Assembly: GCF_014636475.1 (NCBI RefSeq)
Contig: NZ_BMEL01000001.1
Span: 1,240,001 to 1,304,000, forward strand
From: Halobacillus andaensis
Lineage (GTDB): Bacteria; Bacillota; Bacilli; Bacillales; Halobacillaceae
Length of the DNA: 64,000 nucleotides
Reading direction: 5' to 3'
The position numbers and the translations under genes are program-made. Shown here one piece after another: positions 1 through 8,337 of the stretch (the stretch's first letter is position 1; every line of letters begins with the position of its first letter). A model generated the notes under the pieces. It saw only the letters and a list, made by a program, of their open reading frames with translations. It did not search any database and had not been told where the DNA came from.

Positions 1-64
1 TTTACTATCCTCCCTCATAAGCCTACACTTAAAAGTATACAAACAAATGACGGTAGGTGAAAAG

Positions 65-925
65 ATGAATGTATCAATTATAAGTGATTCAGCATGTGAC
101 CTATCTTTAGATTATTTACATAAAATAAATGTTGAATGCTTACCATTAGGTGTCACTATTGGAGACAAAGAGTACGAAGATGGCAAAACCATTACTCCTG
201 AGAAAGTTTACTCGCTGATGAAGGATGGAGAAGCGCCCAAAACATCCCAAGTTTCACCTGAAGCGTTTCGTCAAACCTTTACGAATTATGTTGAGAAAGA
301 CCAGCCATTCCTTTATTTTGCGCTATCTTCTGAATTGTCAGGGACTTATCACACCGCCAAAATGATTGAACAAGAAATTAAAGAAGAGCACCCTGACGCA
401 AAATTTGAAGTCATTGATACAAAAGCTGCTTCATTAGGATATGGGCTGATTGTTATGAGGGCTGCCGAGCTTGCTCAAGAAGGAAAAAGCTTCGAAGAAA
501 TCCAAGAAATCGGTCAATACTACGCAGAGCACATGGAGCACATTTTCACGGTTGACGATCTCGAATATTTATATCGCGGGGGACGTGTGAGTAAGACAGC
601 CGCTTTTGTCGGCAGTTTGTTACGAATTAAACCCCTCCTCCACGTAGAAGATGGAAAGCTCATTCCACTTGAGAAAATCCGAGGGTCTAAAAAAGTACTT
701 AAACGTATGGTTGATATGATGAAAGAACGTGGTTTAGTACTAGACCAGCAGCGAATTGCAATCAGTCACGGGGACGACATCGAGACAGCTCAAAAGCTGG
801 CCGACATGATTAAAGAAGAATGCGGGACAAAAGACATTCATATTGAAATGATCGGCGCTGTTATTGGTGCCCATGCCGGCCCTGGAACGATTGCTTTATT
901 TTTCCTAAATGATGAACCTAAATAA
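65..925 (+). CDS. DegV family fatty-acid-binding protein
   Basis: The protein begins with the DegV signature SIISDSACDLS and carries the family motifs LSSELSGTYHTA (about residues 87-98) and YLYRGGRVSK (about 170-180). DegV proteins bind a fatty acid, and in Firmicutes several deliver exogenous fatty acids to FakA kinase. The length (286 aa) is normal. I chose the ATG that places MNVSIISDS first because AGGTGA lies just upstream; an in-frame ATG 18 bases earlier has no ribosome site. It is monocistronic and ends in a strong hairpin. Several DegV paralogs usually exist per genome, so no specific gene name is given. Confidence 0.93.
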   Translation: MNVSIISDSACDLSLDYLHKINVECLPLGVTIGDKEYEDGKTITPEKVYSLMKDGEAPKTSQVSPEAFRQTFTNYVEKDQPFLYFALSSELSGTYHTAKMIEQEIKEEHPDAKFEVIDTKAASLGYGLIVMRAAELAQEGKSFEEIQEIGQYYAEHMEHIFTVDDLEYLYRGGRVSKTAAFVGSLLRIKPLLHVEDGKLIPLEKIRGSKKVLKRMVDMMKERGLVLDQQRIAISHGDDIETAQKLADMIKEECGTKDIHIEMIGAVIGAHAGPGTIALFFLNDEPK

Positions 926-935
926 CCCCGTTAAA

Positions 936-965
936 AAACGAAGAAGCCCCGTTGCTTCTTCGTTT
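936..965. terminator. Bidirectional terminator between degV-like gene and lacI
   Basis: A perfect 12-bp stem (AAACGAAGAAGC with its complement) encloses a CCCGTT loop. A run of six A on the left gives a U-tract on the minus strand, so it mainly serves the LacI gene, whose stop codon lies inside the stem. It also closes the convergent degV-like gene. Confidence 0.85.
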
Positions 966-2001
966 ATTCGTTCAGCGTTTTTTCTCTCGATTGTGCAGAC
1001 TGGCGAAGTTCAATTGTAAAGGGAACAATAATACGTTTAGCTGGCTCGAGCTTGTTCTTTACTTTATCGATTAGACACTTCGCCGCTTGATAACCCAGTT
1101 CATAAATGTGGATATCCACAGTCGTTAAAGGCGGGCGGGTTACTTCTGATAAATACACATTATTAAAGCTGACAATCGAAACATCTTCAGGTACCAGCAT
1201 ACCAAACTCTTCAAGCATATTAATAACACCAATGCTCATTAAATCATCGGCGATCACTAAGCCTGTGGGCGGCTTTGGCAAGTTAAATAGTTCACTTACG
1301 GCCTGGCTCCCTCCGGATTTCAAGAACTCCGTATGCACTCTGTATTCTTCTAAATAAGGAAGGCCTGCCTCTTCAATTGCCAGCTGATATCCTCTCATCC
1401 GATCGATAGTCACGATTAAATCTGTAGAACCGCCAATAAACGCGATATTCTCGTGACCGAGATCAATTAAATGGTTGGTGATGTTTTTTCCACTTCGAAT
1501 GTTGTCATTATCTACGTGAGTAATTTCGTCAACTCGTTCACTCGGTTTCCCAATGACGACAAAAGGGAAGTCTTTCTCCAATAGAAAATGAAGCACCGGG
1601 TCATTCACTTGAGAGTAGAGTAAAATAATGCCGTCCACACGGTTGGCATAAACCATCCGTTCTACCCCTTCAAGCATCTCTTCATCTTTCTCTCCCGTTG
1701 ATAATAAAATAGAATAATCAAGCTGATGGGCCACCGCACTAATACCTCGTAACACCTCGGGAAAGAATGGGTTTTGTAACGCTTTATTTGCACTAGAAGG
1801 CATCACCACACCTAACGACTGAGTCGAACGGTTTGCTAATCCACGCGCGTTGGCGTTGGGATGATACCCCATCTCTTTCATTGCTTTTTTTACTTTCTTT
1901 TTCGTAGCCGGACTGATGCGGGGATGATCCGCAATTACCCTGGAAACGGTTGACGGAGCTACGCCAGCTGCCTTTGCTACTTCTTTGATCGTTACTCCCA
2001 T
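964..2001 (-). CDS. LacI family transcriptional regulator next to alpha-amylase (MalR-like)
   Basis: The N-terminal LacI helix-turn-helix is clear (VTIKEVAKAAGVAPSTVSRV, then the hinge GYHPNANARGLA). A periplasmic-binding-protein-like sensor domain follows, with the usual C-terminal TTVDIHIYELG. At 345 aa it is full length. The ATG was chosen over a GTG nine bases upstream because GAAGGTG then sits at normal spacing. It follows the amylase gene on the same strand with a 71-bp gap and no terminator, so both may be co-transcribed. From the neighbour I infer maltose/maltodextrin control. The ligand itself cannot be read from sequence. Confidence 0.85.
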   Translation of the reverse strand: MGVTIKEVAKAAGVAPSTVSRVIADHPRISPATKKKVKKAMKEMGYHPNANARGLANRSTQSLGVVMPSSANKALQNPFFPEVLRGISAVAHQLDYSILLSTGEKDEEMLEGVERMVYANRVDGIILLYSQVNDPVLHFLLEKDFPFVVIGKPSERVDEITHVDNDNIRSGKNITNHLIDLGHENIAFIGGSTDLIVTIDRMRGYQLAIEEAGLPYLEEYRVHTEFLKSGGSQAVSELFNLPKPPTGLVIADDLMSIGVINMLEEFGMLVPEDVSIVSFNNVYLSEVTRPPLTTVDIHIYELGYQAAKCLIDKVKNKLEPAKRIIVPFTIELRQSAQSREKTLNE

Positions 2002-2072
2002 ATCCTTCACCTTCTGATTAATAATTGGTCAACTCTTATCCTTAATATATCATACTATTCGGCCAGCGTATG

Positions 2073-3602
2073 CTAAGCCCCACGCTTATTCTTTAAACTT
2101 ATCCAAACGACTGCAATGACAAACAGCAGCAGAATGCCTCCGACGAACCCAATAAATAACCAGTTAAAGCCTTGATCCTCTTCCACTACAAATACATCAG
2201 AAGTTTCACGTGCCATTCCAAGCTTATAAACTCCATCATTAGACTGCCTGACCACTCCGTCTTCTAATAGACCGCGCATTTGATGATCATCTGGTAAATC
2301 CGTTAAATCAGTAGAACGCGTGCCAGAAGCGTTGTTAATGGCGATGACCATGATTTCATCCTCAAATTCTCGTTTGTAAACGGACATTCCATCCTCATTA
2401 TAAAGCTCCTCGTAATCACCTCGTGTCAAGGCAGGGAATTCATCACGCATAGAATTCAGCTTCTCAATCCGCTGCTCTAATTGCTCATCTCCCCCTTTAA
2501 AATTCATCATTTTACGATTGTCCGGATCTTCTCCACCGTCCAGAGGCACTTCACTTCCATAATACGTAATCGGAAAACCTGGAGCCGTAAACATATGCGT
2601 TAAAGCCAATTTCCAGCGAGTGACCGGATTTTCGTTCTCTTTTCCAGCCACCCGAGTAAACCTTTTATTATCATGATTATCAATAAAGTTACCTAAAAGA
2701 TACGGCTCTTCATAATACTCTTTATTCCTCTGCCACACATTAGACAGGGATGTGAGAGAACCATCCGAAGCTTTAAACGTTTCAGTCGCCGCATTATAAT
2801 AAGGATAATCGACGAAACTATCAATCCCTGTGGATTCATAATCTGCTATATATGTAGGGTCGTCACTCCACACTTCGCCTAATAAAAAGAAATCTTCATC
2901 GACCGATTTCACGTGATCATTAAACTCTGACCAAAACTCTTTAGGAACGTGTTTAACCGTGTCCAGTCGAAATCCATCCACACCCGTTTCTTCAATCCAA
3001 AATTCAGCCGCATCAAACAAGTATTGCTTCACTTCAGGATTTTCCGTATTTAAGTCCGGCAGTCCAGAGAGCCAGCCATCTTCTAATCGCTGTTGATCAT
3101 CTCCCATAATCGACTGTTCTTCATGAAACCAATCATCTTTCTCTTCATCATCAAGCCAAGAATGCTGGGAGCCCGTATGATTAACTACAAAGTCAAAGAT
3201 GACTTTTATATCACGATCGTGTGCTTCCTCTACTAGCTTTTTCGCGTCTTCCATAGTTCCAAAGTGCTCTTCCACTTCCATGAAGTCTTCAATCCAGTAT
3301 CCATGATAGCCTTTTTCTTCATTTTCCATGATAGGCGTCAGCCATATCGACGTGAAACCTAATTCTTCAATGTAATCAAGCTGATCAATAATTCCTTGAA
3401 GATCACCACCATGGTAAGCGGCGGGATCATCGGTGTCCACTTCGTAGTCGTTTTCCTTATCGCCATTCATAAACCGATCCACCATAATAAAATACATGCT
3501 TTCGTCCTGCCATTTACGTTCTTCTTTTTCAGCCGCATGGGAGTTATGGGCGCAAAAAAGAAGAAACGGAATGAGCATGAGAATCGTTGCAAACTTTCTC
3601 AT
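2073..3602 (-). CDS. Secreted, membrane-anchored alpha-amylase (GH13)
   Basis: This is a GH13 glycoside hydrolase that cleaves alpha-1,4-glucan outside the cell. A signal peptide ends near SHAA (residue 24). The catalytic regions are visible: DFVVNH (137-142), GFRLD with nucleophile Asp214, GEVW with acid/base Glu243, and FIDNHD with Asp311. The last 35 residues form one hydrophobic helix followed by KNKRGA, so the enzyme should be tethered to the outer membrane face rather than released. The composition is strongly acidic, as expected for a halophile. AGGGGGAA precedes the ATG. The lacI gene follows. Directly upstream lie the last codons of a MalG-like permease, suggesting the gene once closed a maltodextrin operon. 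Confidence 0.92.
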   Translation of the reverse strand: MRKFATILMLIPFLLFCAHNSHAAEKEERKWQDESMYFIMVDRFMNGDKENDYEVDTDDPAAYHGGDLQGIIDQLDYIEELGFTSIWLTPIMENEEKGYHGYWIEDFMEVEEHFGTMEDAKKLVEEAHDRDIKVIFDFVVNHTGSQHSWLDDEEKDDWFHEEQSIMGDDQQRLEDGWLSGLPDLNTENPEVKQYLFDAAEFWIEETGVDGFRLDTVKHVPKEFWSEFNDHVKSVDEDFFLLGEVWSDDPTYIADYESTGIDSFVDYPYYNAATETFKASDGSLTSLSNVWQRNKEYYEEPYLLGNFIDNHDNKRFTRVAGKENENPVTRWKLALTHMFTAPGFPITYYGSEVPLDGGEDPDNRKMMNFKGGDEQLEQRIEKLNSMRDEFPALTRGDYEELYNEDGMSVYKREFEDEIMVIAINNASGTRSTDLTDLPDDHQMRGLLEDGVVRQSNDGVYKLGMARETSDVFVVEEDQGFNWLFIGFVGGILLLFVIAVVWISLKNKRGA

Positions 3603-3639
3603 CTTCCGTTCCCCCTATTTATAACTTATGTCTTTAAGA

Positions 3640-3726
3640 TTATCCCTTTGTACCTCCAGCCGTCAATCCAGAAATGAAATATCTTTGTAAAGACAGAAAA
3701 AATTGATATTCGAACAGCAATAAAAA
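3640..3726 (-). pseudogene. Remnant of MalG-type sugar ABC permease, C-terminal codons only
   Basis: On the minus strand an open frame ends LQRYFISGLTAGGTKG-stop. This is the very conserved C-terminus of MalG/AmyC sugar-ABC permeases. About 29 codons are recognisable (from roughly FLLLFEYQFF). Upstream the frame loses resemblance and runs into the asnO terminator, with no start codon or membrane domain. The stop lies 21 bases before the amylase ribosome site. I read this as the scar of a deletion that removed malEFG. Confidence 0.72.
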
Positions 3727-3810
3727 CAGAGTCTCTAAGGTCCCTGAGAAGTGAGACTTTCCTTCTTGCCCCTTTTTAAGCAAACGATGTGGACTATTTA
3801 AATAGAGAAA

Positions 3811-3844
3811 AACCCGAGCAAGTTAAATGGTTCGGGTCTTTTTT
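3811..3844 (-). terminator. Terminator of asnO
   Basis: ACCCGA pairs with TCGGGT about 14 bases on. T-tracts lie on both sides (TTTTTCTC on the minus strand, TCTTTTTT on the plus strand). It lies 29 bases past the asnO stop. Confidence 0.7.
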
Positions 3845-3872
3845 AGATTACTATTGTTTTATTACAGCCACC

Positions 3873-5717
3873 TTATTTGATTTGAATATTGTAAGTGGTT
3901 AGCCAATAATTAATTTGACAAAGGTGAGCGATTAACTGCGGTCCAGTCATCAGCTGTCCAAACCAAGGGGTATCAATGGTTTTCCCTTCTGACTGATTCA
4001 ATGCTTTTAATTCATTATGATCAAACAAATCAAAGATTGGAGCATGCGGCACACTCAAAATTTCATCCATCCATTCAGTTACAGCCTTCGTATAGTCAGG
4101 GTTAAATGTTTTAGGATAAGGGTTCTTCTTTCTCTTTAACACTCCTTCAGGTAAAATTCCTCTTAATGCTTCCCTTAACAAACCTTTTTCCTGTTCTCCA
4201 TGATGCTTCATTTCCCAGGGAATATTATAAGCATATTCTACGATTCGGTGGTCACTAAAAGGAACTCGAACCTCCAGGCTCGCCCCCATACTCATCCGGT
4301 CTTTTCTTTCTAGTAAGGTCTGCATGAACCAATTCATATTCAAATACAGCATTTGTCTATGCTTAGAAGCAGCAATAGATTCCCCTTTTAAAAGCGGAGC
4401 TTCATTAATTGAATCCTGATAACGGTCCAGCATGTATTGTTCTAAGTCATATTGCTGGCCTATGTCCTTTCGAATAAGTTTTTGCCGCTCCTGGATTGAG
4501 CGAATCCATGGGAACCCCTTTCTATCCCTGTCTTCTTTGCGATAAAACCATGGATAGCCTCCGAAAATTTCATCTGCACATTCTCCTGACAACGATACTG
4601 TCACGTGGTTTTTTATACGCTCACAAAACCATAATAAAGACGAATCAACATCCGCCATCCCCGGCAGATCCCTCAGCTCTACTGATCTTTTCAGTCTAGA
4701 AACAAGGTCTTCGACGCTTGCTTCTAATGTGTAATGTTTCGTTTGGTGTGCTTTCTGCACCATTTGAATATACGTAAAATCACGATCAGGCTGAAAAGCA
4801 TTACTTTTAAAGAATTTCTCTTGTTCTTCATAGTCAATGGAGAACGTTTCTAATGAGCCCAGTCCCTCTTTTTTATAATGATCTGCCGCTATGGAAGTAA
4901 TTGCACTAGAATCAACACCGCCAGAAAGGAATGTACCGAGCTTTACATCACTTACTAATTGCCGCTCAACAGCATCAATAAACAGCTGCCTCACCTGTTC
5001 GACCGTTTCTTTAAATGAAGAATGATGAGCATCACTTGCAACATTCCAATATCGTTTCACTGCAAAAGTTCCTTGATGCCATATTGCACAAAAACCCGGC
5101 CTGACTTCATGGATTCCTTCAAATACCCCGTGACCAGGTGTTCGGGATGGTCCTAGCGTAAGAATTTCAAGAATACCTTCCTCAGCGATTCTCGCCTGTT
5201 TTTGAGGGTGAGCAAGAATAGCTTTCATTTCTGAAGCAAAAAGCAGCCCGTCTTTTTGTTCACTATAAAATAAAGGCTTTACCCCGAGACGATCGCGTGC
5301 TAAGAATAGCCGCTGCTTGTGAACCTCCCACACGCTAAAAGCAAATATTCCATTAAAGTGATCAAGACATGCCTCGCCCCATTCCATATAACTAACGAGA
5401 ACGACTTCGGTATCTGAATGGCCTCTAAACGTCCAGCCTTTCGCCTTCAATTGATTTCTTACTTCATCCGTATTGTATAGCTCTCCGTTATAACAAAGAA
5501 CATATTCCTCACCATTAGCCTGCCTCACCATGGGCTGAATGCCGCCTTTAGGGTCAACAACAATTAAACGCTGATGTCCAAATCCTGCCGGCCCTTTCAC
5601 CCATTTTTGATAATCATCTGGACCTCTATGCTTAATCGTTTCAGCCATCTTATCGATCATGAGAAGCTTTTCTTCTTCTCTGCTTTGGGTATTCACCCAC
5701 CCTACAAACCCGCACAC
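3873..5717 (-). CDS. asnO: Asparagine synthase (glutamine-hydrolysing), AsnO type
   Basis: It makes asparagine from aspartate, glutamine and ATP. The GTG start gives a mature N-terminal Cys (CGFVGW), the glutaminase nucleophile. The glutaminase domain fills about residues 1-210, and the synthetase domain follows with the ATP-binding LSGGVDSSA near residue 263. At 614 aa it has the length of B. subtilis AsnO (YisO), and it sits beside yisL as asnO does there. The strong AGGAAGGTGA site supports GTG. B. subtilis asnO is known for sporulation-stage expression, and a possible sigma-E promoter is present here. AsnB, another paralog, is the alternative name. Confidence 0.9.
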   Translation of the reverse strand: MCGFVGWVNTQSREEEKLLMIDKMAETIKHRGPDDYQKWVKGPAGFGHQRLIVVDPKGGIQPMVRQANGEEYVLCYNGELYNTDEVRNQLKAKGWTFRGHSDTEVVLVSYMEWGEACLDHFNGIFAFSVWEVHKQRLFLARDRLGVKPLFYSEQKDGLLFASEMKAILAHPQKQARIAEEGILEILTLGPSRTPGHGVFEGIHEVRPGFCAIWHQGTFAVKRYWNVASDAHHSSFKETVEQVRQLFIDAVERQLVSDVKLGTFLSGGVDSSAITSIAADHYKKEGLGSLETFSIDYEEQEKFFKSNAFQPDRDFTYIQMVQKAHQTKHYTLEASVEDLVSRLKRSVELRDLPGMADVDSSLLWFCERIKNHVTVSLSGECADEIFGGYPWFYRKEDRDRKGFPWIRSIQERQKLIRKDIGQQYDLEQYMLDRYQDSINEAPLLKGESIAASKHRQMLYLNMNWFMQTLLERKDRMSMGASLEVRVPFSDHRIVEYAYNIPWEMKHHGEQEKGLLREALRGILPEGVLKRKKNPYPKTFNPDYTKAVTEWMDEILSVPHAPIFDLFDHNELKALNQSEGKTIDTPWFGQLMTGPQLIAHLCQINYWLTTYNIQIK

Positions 5718-5804
5718 AGGCGTCACCTTCCTTTTTACGTAACGTACTCAGTTGACGAACTAAGCACTCGGTCTTTTCCTCGTATAAAAAAAGCATCATA
5801 GTAT

Positions 5805-5834
5805 AAGGTATGACGCTGGGCTTGGATGCTATGA
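5805..5834 (-). promoter_or_regulatory. Possible sigma-E promoter of asnO
   Basis: On the minus strand TCATAGC and CATACCTT stand 15 bases apart, resembling the sigma-E -35 (TCATATT) and -10 (CATACAAT) elements. It lies about 90 bp before the GTG start. The match is by eye only. Confidence 0.35.
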
Positions 5835-5852
5835 ATTTTTTTAAAAAAAGCG

Positions 5853-5881
5853 TTGACTTTATCATTGATAATGATTATCAT
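5853..5881 (+). promoter_or_regulatory. Fur-box promoter driving a short non-coding transcript
   Basis: TTGACT and TATCAT are separated by 17 bases, a good sigma-A promoter reading rightward. A perfect 7-1-7 Fur operator, TGATAATGATTATCA (5866-5880), fills the spacer and -10. Iron-loaded Fur would block transcription; starvation would release it. No gene on this strand follows within 600 bp, only the hairpin/C-tract/terminator unit. Confidence 0.8.
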
Positions 5882-5887
5882 TATTAT

Positions 5888-6002
5888 TGAGAAAAGTGAT
5901 CATTGTTACCCCCAATAACAATGATCTTAAACAAACCATCCCCCCCCCCCCCTTTACATGAAAAAACCTGCATGCGACGAAAGCATGCAGGTTAATTTTT
6001 TT
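5888..6002 (+). ncRNA. Candidate Fur-regulated small RNA with C-rich tracts (FsrA-like)
   Basis: Transcription from the Fur-box promoter should start near 5888 and stop at the terminator near 6000, giving an RNA of about 115 nt. It holds a perfect 11-bp hairpin (5898-5908 with 5916-5926) whose loop is CCCCCAA. A linker and a run of 13 C (5940-5952) follow, then the terminator hairpin. B. subtilis FsrA, the Fur-controlled iron-sparing sRNA, likewise uses C-rich single-stranded segments to pair with G-rich ribosome sites. The locus differs from that of fsrA as I recall it, so it may be an analog or a moved ortholog. There is no coding potential with a ribosome site. Confidence 0.62.
5965..5993. 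terminator. Bidirectional terminator of yisL and of the candidate sRNA
   Basis: A perfect 11-bp stem (AACCTGCATGC) encloses the loop GACGAAA. A T-run follows on the plus strand and TTTTTT on the minus strand. The yisL stop codon lies a few bases away. Confidence 0.88.
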
Positions 6003-6366
6003 AGGCAGGCAGTATACCTAATGGTAAAACTCCAAAACCAAGGATAAGTGCCAGAATTCCCGCGATAACAAGCTGGGCCCACCATGCGCCGGCTGGTTTT
6101 TTCTTCTTGTATTTTACTGTGACCATTTCCATTGCTGCAATGACCCATAAACCAACAAGTAATTTAACAACAGCTAATCCAATTTGGTCAGACCCCATAT
6201 ATTCCGCAAACAGGGATCCACCAGAATATAAGATTAATAGATAGGTTGCACGTAAAATCATTTGTGAGATCTTTGCTGCTTTTTCATTACCACTTCTTGT
6301 AAATGTTGTTGCTAGCCCTACTAGGGCAAAGGCAATTACCCATGAGGTAATATGTAAGTGTGCCAA
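6001..6366 (-). CDS. yisL: YisL family membrane protein (DUF1516)
   Basis: A 121-aa integral membrane protein with four predicted helices, beginning MAHLHITSW as in the YisL family (MTHLHITTW in B. subtilis, from memory). The start is TTG; GGAGG lies seven bases upstream, and a second TTG one codon earlier is too close to it. Lysines KYKKKK follow the third helix. The function is unknown. The location next to asnO is conserved with B. subtilis. Confidence 0.88.
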   Translation of the reverse strand: MAHLHITSWVIAFALVGLATTFTRSGNEKAAKISQMILRATYLLILYSGGSLFAEYMGSDQIGLAVVKLLVGLWVIAAMEMVTVKYKKKKPAGAWWAQLVIAGILALILGFGVLPLGILPA

Positions 6367-6527
6367 CAATATTCCTCCTTTTTCTTCATGAATCTTCCTT
6401 CATCATACCATGTGTGTGTCCTTTTTTCTTGAAAAAAGCTTAACTGAATAATTTCTTATTAGTGAGAAAATTGTTACTAAACCTGTTATACTGTACGTGA
6501 AGTTTTATTTGAATTTGGAGGGATATC

Positions 6528-7724
6528 ATGGCAGTTCAAAGTCAACAAATTATCGATCAGACTCAAGAATATGGTGCAAAAAACTATCACCCTTTACCTA
6601 TTGTTATTTCCAAAGCAGAAGGTGTATGGGTGGAAGATCCTGAAGGCAACCGCTACATGGATATGCTTAGCGCATATTCTGCTGTCAATCAGGGGCATCG
6701 TCATCCTAAAATCATACAAGCACTTAGAGATCAAGCCGATCGTGTAACCCTTACATCTCGTGCTTTTCACAATGACCAGCTGGGTCCTTGGTATGAAAAG
6801 GTTTGTAAGTTAACGAATAAAGAAATGGCTTTACCGATGAACACAGGTGTGGAAGCTGTAGAAACAGCGATCAAAGCTACTCGTCGCTGGGCTTATGATA
6901 AAAAAGGTGTACCAGACGGCCAAGCTGAATTCATCGCTTGTGAGGGTAATTTCCACGGCCGAACATTGACAGCTGTATCCTTATCATCTGAAGAAGAATA
7001 TCAGCGTGGCTTTGGACCGCTTCTTCCTGGTATTAAGCTGATCCCTTATGGTGATATCGATGCATTAAAAGAAGCAATTACGGAGAACACAGCTGGCTTT
7101 CTACTCGAGCCGATTCAAGGGGAAGCCGGGATTGTCATGCCGCCTGAAGGTTTCCTAAAAGAGGCGTATGAAGTATGTAAACAAGAAAACGTACTATTTA
7201 TTGCTGATGAAATTCAAGCAGGATTAGGCCGCAGCGGAAAAATGTTCGCCTGTGACTGGGAAGACGTTTCTCCTGATGTCTTAATTCTTGGTAAAGCTCT
7301 TGGCGGCGGCGTGTTCCCGATTTCCTGCGTCGTAGCGAATAAAGAAATTCTTGGTGTCTTCAATCCTGGATCCCATGGCTCTACATTTGGTGGAAATCCG
7401 CTGGCAAGTGCCGTATCCATGGCTGCTCTTGATGTCATCGAAGAAGAAAAGCTGGCCGATCGCTCGCTTGAGCTCGGAACGTATATGAAAGAAGAACTTA
7501 GCAAAATCGATAACCCAATCATTAAAGAGATTCGTGGTAAAGGGTTATTCATTGGAGTTGAGCTGACGGAGGCGGCAAGACCATACTGTGAAGACCTTAA
7601 AGAAAAAGGACTTCTATGTAAGGAAACACATGAAAACGTTATTCGTTTCGCCCCTCCATTAACGATTGATAAAGCTGATCTCGATTGGGCGATTGCACAA
7701 ATTAAAGAAGTACTCAGCCAATAA
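6528..7724 (+). CDS. rocD: Ornithine aminotransferase
   Basis: A class-III PLP aminotransferase that converts ornithine and 2-oxoglutarate to glutamate semialdehyde and glutamate, linking arginine and proline metabolism. Family motifs are [21 protein letters not shown] (Asp227 for the PLP ring) and LGKALGGG with the Schiff-base Lys256. Its length (398 aa) fits RocD. GGAGGG precedes the ATG. The gene stands alone here, without the rocEF partners of the B. subtilis arginine operon, and has its own strong terminator, so proline supply is one possible role. No RocR or AhrC site was recognised. Confidence 0.93.
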   Translation: MAVQSQQIIDQTQEYGAKNYHPLPIVISKAEGVWVEDPEGNRYMDMLSAYSAVNQGHRHPKIIQALRDQADRVTLTSRAFHNDQLGPWYEKVCKLTNKEMALPMNTGVEAVETAIKATRRWAYDKKGVPDGQAEFIACEGNFHGRTLTAVSLSSEEEYQRGFGPLLPGIKLIPYGDIDALKEAITENTAGFLLEPIQGEAGIVMPPEGFLKEAYEVCKQENVLFIADEIQAGLGRSGKMFACDWEDVSPDVLILGKALGGGVFPISCVVANKEILGVFNPGSHGSTFGGNPLASAVSMAALDVIEEEKLADRSLELGTYMKEELSKIDNPIIKEIRGKGLFIGVELTEAARPYCEDLKEKGLLCKETHENVIRFAPPLTIDKADLDWAIAQIKEVLSQ

Positions 7725-7727
7725 AAT

Positions 7728-7757
7728 AAAAGCTTCGGCCGCGGCCGAAGCTTTTTT
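7728..7757 (+). terminator. Terminator of rocD
   Basis: A 28-bp perfect palindrome centred on GGCCGCGGCC, flanked by AAAAGCTT and its complement, is followed by six T. It starts four bases after the rocD stop. Confidence 0.93.
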
Positions 7758-7836
7758 CTGATTAGTGGAAGTGGTTTTTTGACATTTGAGAAAGGATTTT
7801 TTCCATTTCAAGCACTTTTTCTAACATTTCCTTAAA

Positions 7837-8337
7837 TCAGTCAATGGAAGTAATTTTTTTCTGTCCCCACGGAGCAACGACAATCTCTACCACTCGGCTT
7901 TCCACTTGTTCGAACGAATCACCAGTATCCTCTTCAATAAAATAACGGTCTAAGCCAATATTGACGTGCAGGTTATTCTGGGACATATCGCTCCAATCAT
8001 ACTTTGCTTTTAGCTCCACTTGACCTTCTTCTGTAGCAGAAGAGGCTGGAGCAGCTTGAACGACCTCATACTTTCCATCTTCCCCTTCTTCTACAGTTAC
8101 GAACACCATATCTCCTCGCTCTGGATCCTCACTTCCTTGCCAAAGCTCTGCGGGGAAACTTTCAATATCATAACGCAGCGTCACATAATCTCCATAAAAC
8201 GGGTCCCGTGGATCAATAGGCTCTGTTTCTAGATAGATGGTTTCGCCCCACCGATCCATTGCATAATAAGAGGCTGACATTCCGATAAGGAAGAGAGCTT
8301 GTAAGCTGACAACGACATAAAATAGTGTCCACTTCAT
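7837..8337 (-). CDS. GDYXXLXY motif membrane-anchored protein
   Basis: A 166-aa protein with one N-terminal helix (VVVSLQALFLIGMSASYYA) and an extracytoplasmic domain containing GDYVTLRY (about residues 49-56), the motif that names this family. Its ATG overlaps the stop of the upstream DUF2157 gene (ATGA), so they are translationally coupled. This pairing recurs in bacteria (family knowledge). The biochemical role is unknown. No clear terminator follows in the 110 bp before the rocD terminator. Confidence 0.85.
   Translation of the reverse strand: MKWTLFYVVVSLQALFLIGMSASYYAMDRWGETIYLETEPIDPRDPFYGDYVTLRYDIESFPAELWQGSEDPERGDMVFVTVEEGEDGKYEVVQAAPASSATEEGQVELKAKYDWSDMSQNNLHVNIGLDRYFIEEDTGDSFEQVESRVVEIVVAPWGQKKITSID

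Noticed and set aside
1-46. Ribosome-site-like GAGGGAGG on the minus strand at the window edge
   Set aside because: It could start a divergent gene to the left, but no codons are in the window, so no feature is called.
5863-5939. A 25-codon minus-strand frame starting with ATG right after the 13-G run
   Set aside because: The G-run touches the ATG with no spacer, the frame runs through the Fur box and sRNA hairpin, and no promoter precedes it on that strand.
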